From Ruminococcaceae bacterium YAD3003 (lineage in GTDB: Bacteria; Bacillota; Clostridia; Saccharofermentanales; Saccharofermentanaceae): a stretch of 64,000 nucleotides of DNA. The position numbers and the translations under genes were made by a program. Positions 60,711 to 64,000 of this stretch are shown here, one piece after another. The stretch lies in NCBI GenBank assembly GCA_900107185.1, contig FNPA01000003.1:62001-126000 (forward strand), written 5' to 3'. Each line of letters begins with the position of its first letter. Within the stretch, counting starts at the first letter, position 1. Under the pieces are notes generated by a model. It did not search any database and was not told the DNA's origin. It saw nothing but the letters and a program-made list of their open reading frames with translations.

Positions 60711-61997
60711 ATGCTTGATATTAAATTCTTGCGTACAAATCCTGACATCGTAAAGCAGAACATCAAGAACAAGTTCCAGGATGAAAAGCTCCCCCTGGTA
60801 GATCAGGTTATCGAACTTGATAAGGAATTCCGTGAGAGCAAAACACGTGCTGAAGCTTTAAGAGCTAACCGTAACAAGGTCAGCAAGCAGATCGGCGCTC
60901 TTATGGGACAGGGCAAAAAGGAAGAAGCTGAAGAGATCAAGAAGCAGGTCACCGATATGGCAGAAGAGCTCGAGGCTCTCACAGCGAAAGAAACTGCTCT
61001 TGAAGAAGAGATCAGAAAGATCATGCTCGTTATCCCTAACATCATTGATCCTTCTGTTCCGATCGGTAAGGATGATTCAGAGAACGTTGAGATTGAGAGG
61101 TTCGGTGAACCTTTCGTTCCTGATTTCGAGGTTCCTTATCACGTTGATATCATGGAAAAGCTTGACGGTATCGAGCTCGACCAGGCCAGAGAAACATCCG
61201 GTAACGGTTTCTATTATTTGAAGGGCGACATCGCAAGACTTCACTCTGCATGCCTGTCTTATGCACGTGACTTCATGATCGACAGAGGCTTCACATATTA
61301 CATTCCGCCTTACATGATCAGATCTTCAGTTGTTACAGGCGTTATGAGCTTTGCAGAGATGGAGAACATGATGTACAAGATCGAAGGCGAGGATCTCTAC
61401 CTCATCGGTACTTCTGAGCACTCCATGATCGGTAAGTTCATCGATACAATTACAGAAGAGGACCAACTCCCCCAGACTCTCACATCCTACTCCCCTTGCT
61501 TCCGTAAGGAAGTAGGCGCTCATGGCATCGAGGAGCGTGGTGTTTACAGAATCCACCAGTTCGAGAAACAGGAAATGATCGTAGTCTGCAAGCCTGAAGA
61601 TTCCATGACATGGTACAACAAGCTCTGGCAGAACACTGTTGATTACTTCCGTTCACTCGATATCCCCGTTAGAACACTCGAGTGCTGCTCAGGAGATCTG
61701 GCTGACCTCAAAGTTAAGTCCTGTGACGTTGAGGCATGGTCACCCAGACAGAAGAAGTATTTTGAGGTTGGTTCCTGCTCTAACTTAGGTGATGCACAGG
61801 CAAGACGTCTTAAGATCAGAATCAGAGGTTCTGAGGGCACATATCTTGCTCATACACTTAACAACACATGCGTTGCTCCTCCGAGAATGCTCATCGCTTT
61901 CTTAGAGAACAACCTTAATGAAGACGGTTCTATCAGAATCCCTGAGGCATTAAGACCTTACATGGGCGGCAAGTCCGTTATCGAAGTTAAGAAATAA
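60711..61997 (+). CDS. serS: Seryl-tRNA synthetase
   Basis: 428 residues. N-terminal long coiled-coil arm (about 28-100) that holds the tRNA-Ser, and a class II core with RSSVVTGVMSFAEMEN, FRKEVGAHGIEERGVYRIHQ (motif 2 and the TRGLYRVHQ-type box), GSCSNLGDAQARRLKIR and NNTCVAPPRMLIAFLENN (motif 3). It charges tRNA-Ser. The ATG has GAGGTGAC. Length is normal. Confidence 0.98.
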   Translation: MLDIKFLRTNPDIVKQNIKNKFQDEKLPLVDQVIELDKEFRESKTRAEALRANRNKVSKQIGALMGQGKKEEAEEIKKQVTDMAEELEALTAKETALEEEIRKIMLVIPNIIDPSVPIGKDDSENVEIERFGEPFVPDFEVPYHVDIMEKLDGIELDQARETSGNGFYYLKGDIARLHSACLSYARDFMIDRGFTYYIPPYMIRSSVVTGVMSFAEMENMMYKIEGEDLYLIGTSEHSMIGKFIDTITEEDQLPQTLTSYSPCFRKEVGAHGIEERGVYRIHQFEKQEMIVVCKPEDSMTWYNKLWQNTVDYFRSLDIPVRTLECCSGDLADLKVKSCDVEAWSPRQKKYFEVGSCSNLGDAQARRLKIRIRGSEGTYLAHTLNNTCVAPPRMLIAFLENNLNEDGSIRIPEALRPYMGGKSVIEVKK

Positions 61998-62022
61998 TCT
62001 TCTTACAAATTAAAATTCACAA

Positions 62023-62050
62023 AGGCTGTCAGAAATGGCAGCCTCTTTTA
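62023..62050 (+). terminator. Terminator of serS
   Basis: GGCTGTCA (62024-62031) and TGGCAGCC (62036-62043) with a GAAA loop and CTTTTATTT after. Confidence 0.88.
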
Positions 62051-62072
62051 TTTGCATCCGGAAACAGGCAAA

Positions 62073-62105
62073 GAAAAAGAGGTCGCCTCATATGAGACAA
62101 CCTCT
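62073..62105 (-). terminator. Terminator of rpmB
   Basis: Minus-strand stem 62105-62078 with two G-T pairs, ATAT loop and TTTTTCTTT after. Confidence 0.82.
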
Positions 62106-62129
62106 TGAATCACTGGTTAAGCTATTGAC

Positions 62130-62327
62130 TTACGCTCTTTCAACTTTGCCAGAACGAAGACAACGTGTGCAAACGTTCATTGTCTTGGGGGTGCCATCAA
62201 CAACAACCTTAACTCTGTGTACGTTAGCCTGCTGTGTAGTAAGCGCGCGTCTTGAAATCTGTGAACGCGTGATTCTAATTTTTCTGCCGAAGAACATGTC
62301 CTTCTCGCAAACTTCACACTTAGCCAT
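62130..62327 (-). CDS. rpmB: 50S ribosomal protein L28, zinc-binding (C+) form
   Basis: 65 residues. AKCEVCEKDMFFGRKIRITR and VNVCTRCLRSGKVERA-type end (here MNVCTRCLRSGKVER) carry the two CxxC pairs of the zinc-binding form of L28. Cysteine-free (C-) paralogues are induced when zinc is scarce, so one may exist elsewhere in the genome. Own promoter and terminator, AGGAGG site. Confidence 0.97.
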   Translation of the reverse strand: MAKCEVCEKDMFFGRKIRITRSQISRRALTTQQANVHRVKVVVDGTPKTMNVCTRCLRSGKVERA

Positions 62328-62362
62328 GCAAACACCTCCTGTTAGAATTCAAATGCCTATGA

Positions 62363-62391
62363 ATAATACCACAACCTATTTGATGTTGCAA
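62363..62391 (-). promoter_or_regulatory. Promoter of rpmB
   Basis: TTGCAA (62391-62386), 17-base spacer, TATTAT (62368-62363) on the minus strand. Confidence 0.82.
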
Positions 62392-62437
62392 CAAGTTTTT
62401 CGGTCACTTTTATTAGGAAAATCTCTTTTTTTCTGCC

Positions 62438-63688
62438 TTAAGTGACACGGGCGCTAAATATACGCCTAATCGTTATAATTCTGTTGCAAATATCGTCTCC
62501 TGAACTGAAGTTCCTGAGTCTTACAGTAGTTCTCGCCGGAGAGATCATAAACAGGGTTCCGGTATCGGTACATACCGCCATTTCATATATTTCTTTATCT
62601 CCGGGATCCTTTTTGGGGCTCGATAAGAAAAGAATATCTCCCGGAAGGATCTGGTCGATCATAATTTCCCCGGTAACGGCGTCAGGTTCAGGAATGATCT
62701 CAATTCCTGCCTGTGCCTGCCCTTCCATGGTTCTGGGAATCGTAATTCCGTTGATCTCGGCACTGACATAGACCGCGCCGTTTACAGAAGCTCCGTCTAT
62801 GGACATTCCGTTCTCGATATATCTGGCATTAACAAAGGTCAGGACCGAGCTGACAAAGTAACGGCTGGATACCTCTTCCGTAGCAGCTCTAGGTGAGAGT
62901 TCGATAACTCCTGAAGATCCGATCCAACCGACATTACCGCCCGGAAGTGATACCTGGTAAACACCTTCACGCTTAATATCAGCATAAAGGACCGTATTCA
63001 TCATTACCTTCTTGATGAGTGTACCGTTGCTGGCATGCGTCATTATATTTTTGGACGGGTCAGATACGATCAGTTTGTACTGATGCATATCCGGCTCAAC
63101 CGAATCCATCTGCTCTATAAGACTGGAAGACTTTACATATCCTACAAGCCCATCCATTGTCTCGATCTTGCAGTATCCGTTCTTACTATCGTTGATAAAC
63201 TTAACCGGCTCATTAAATAGGACTTCGGCTATTCTTCTGGCATCAGGCTCAGGCAGAGCCATGAGTGATACCGTGCTGTCTACAACGACTCTGTATTCAG
63301 GCTCGTCATACTCAAGATTAATGACAGGCTCAACGAAAAGTTCGATGTTCGTTCCCTTAAATACACCGGGTAATACTCTCGGAAGGATATAGAAAACACC
63401 TACAAGGAGCAGGATAAAAGATGCAAAAGCGATAGCAAGACCTACTATTCTTCTTTTGCGGACAACATTCAATGTAGCCTGCTTCTCGGACAGACCCCAC
63501 TTATCCTGCATATCCTCGGTAGTACCGTACTGTTCCTTACCTTCATCCATATCTGCAAGGAACGGCAGCTTAACAGTGCGCTCCAGATGTCTTATGGTCT
63601 TAGGCGGAATCTCTTCACCGACTACCGGTTTCTTCTTCTCGAATACGCCAAATAAAGGCTTTTTCCCTGTCTTATCCCGTCTCTTCAT
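62438..63688 (-). CDS. SH3-domain membrane protein with probably inactive NlpC/P60-like domain
   Basis: 416 residues. A polar cytoplasmic part (about 80), one membrane helix (about 82-103), two bacterial SH3-like domains (about 132-190, GYCKIETMDGLVGYVKSSSL; and 200-265, GVYQVSLPGGNVGWIGSSGV) and a C-terminal domain (about 278-405) laid out like NlpC/P60: FVNARYIENGMSIDGASVNG, QILPGDILFLSSP, YEMAVCTDTGTLFMISPA. The usual DCSG cysteine is replaced by ASVNG and the usual HVGIY histidine region reads EMAVC, so the catalytic pair is lost. It may bind peptidoglycan without cutting it. One base separates it from acpS. Confidence 0.75.
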   Translation of the reverse strand: MKRRDKTGKKPLFGVFEKKKPVVGEEIPPKTIRHLERTVKLPFLADMDEGKEQYGTTEDMQDKWGLSEKQATLNVVRKRRIVGLAIAFASFILLLVGVFYILPRVLPGVFKGTNIELFVEPVINLEYDEPEYRVVVDSTVSLMALPEPDARRIAEVLFNEPVKFINDSKNGYCKIETMDGLVGYVKSSSLIEQMDSVEPDMHQYKLIVSDPSKNIMTHASNGTLIKKVMMNTVLYADIKREGVYQVSLPGGNVGWIGSSGVIELSPRAATEEVSSRYFVSSVLTFVNARYIENGMSIDGASVNGAVYVSAEINGITIPRTMEGQAQAGIEIIPEPDAVTGEIMIDQILPGDILFLSSPKKDPGDKEIYEMAVCTDTGTLFMISPARTTVRLRNFSSGDDICNRIITIRRIFSARVT

Positions 63689-63689
63689 A

Positions 63690-64000
63690 TCATTTCTCCG
63701 TCAGCATAACGCAATATGCACCAGCCATGCCGCCGTCGTGTGACAGGCTGATAGAGACAGAACTCATTCCTATCTTTTCCGCATGTGCCAGAGCGCCGCC
63801 CGTCAGTTTTACAGACGGAGTTCCTCTGTCATCTTTGATCACTTCTATATCCTGCATTCCCACGCCTTCGCTCATAAGACCTGTGCCAAGCGCCTTGCCG
63901 ACTGCTTCTTTGGCAGCGAAACGCGCAGCATAGCGTTCAGCCTTCTTCGTAAGAAGTGTAGCTGATTCGCAGTACCTGATCTCATCTTCAGTGAAGCACT
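63690..64000 (-). CDS. acpS: Holo-[acyl-carrier-protein] synthase, C-terminal part
   Basis: About 102 codons to the stop at 63690; the N-terminus with its catalytic Asp is beyond 64000. Visible are CFTEDEIRYC, RYAARFAAKEAVGKALGTGL (the conserved core with the magnesium-binding Glu) and SVSISLSHDGGMAGAYCVML near the end. It transfers phosphopantetheine from CoA to acyl carrier protein. Ends one base before the SH3/NlpC gene, so the two are co-transcribed. Confidence 0.93.
   Translation of the reverse strand, partial: CFTEDEIRYCESATLLTKKAERYAARFAAKEAVGKALGTGLMSEGVGMQDIEVIKDDRGTPSVKLTGGALAHAEKIGMSSVSISLSHDGGMAGAYCVMLTEK

Noticed and set aside
62130-62327. L28 as an unusual paralogue
   Set aside because: The CxxC pairs are the ordinary zinc-binding form common in Firmicutes.
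1-64000. CRISPR array, insertion sequence or prophage
   Set aside because: No regularly spaced repeats, transposase, integrase or structural phage gene was found on either strand.

Overview
The window reads as the chromosome of a Gram-positive anaerobe of the class Clostridia (moderate GC, AT-rich intergenic promoters, teichoic-acid-type CDP-glycerol transferase, LtaS-like sulfatase domains, Ktr potassium uptake, clostridial gene families such as HemZ, TmcAL, DUF6062, DUF3810, and Pta/AckA acetate fermentation). I cannot place it below class from sequence alone. Every segment is gene-dense: no stretch over 300 bases lacks a gene. The longest gap is about 270 bases (42972-43241) and holds divergent promoters. 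I see no prophage, insertion sequence, CRISPR array or rRNA, and only one tRNA (Pro).

Layout. 1-9028 (minus): a long, tightly packed run dgt, yfbR, glucosaminidase, cohesin-like protein, GtrA, folC, a membrane protein and the 5' end of thrC, preceded by pcrA (9100-11538). 11650-18216 (minus): a TagB/TagF-like transferase followed by two tandem fusions of a YidC/Oxa1 insertase domain to a membrane sulfatase/phosphotransferase domain. 18374-20387 (plus): ktrB-ktrA. 20463-22786 (minus): pta-ackA. 22868-29241: housekeeping and small regulatory genes (tmcAL, rpsT, a SpoU methylase, a DUF2975-XRE pair, tRNA-Pro, a protein with two cyclic-nucleotide domains). 29375-33576 (minus): a translationally coupled operon coaW, DUF1624, DUF3810, hemZ.

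33700-42971 (minus) is a type IV pilus locus: pilB, pilT, pilC, pilM, pilN, pilO, a very short major pilin, then a separately promoted set of three minor pilin genes. A fourth, PilX-like 739-residue pilus protein sits apart at 46295-48514. The three pilin promoters share a spaced upstream element (see findings), which ties the detached gene to the locus. Between them lies a plus-strand operon of yebC, a P-loop/Asp23 fusion, DUF6062 and a DsrE-like protein. No prepilin peptidase is in the window.

48695-64000: an exonuclease and two YfhO-type membrane proteins, a parvulin-like foldase, htrA with an unlisted 46-codon membrane gene, YigZ, a degenerate Nudix protein, a DUF4015 glycoside-hydrolase-like protein, serS, rpmB, an SH3 protein with what looks like a dead NlpC/P60 domain, and the 3' part of acpS.

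The strongest candidates for something undescribed are the tandem YidC-sulfatase fusions with their TagB-like partner, and the shared pilin promoter element.
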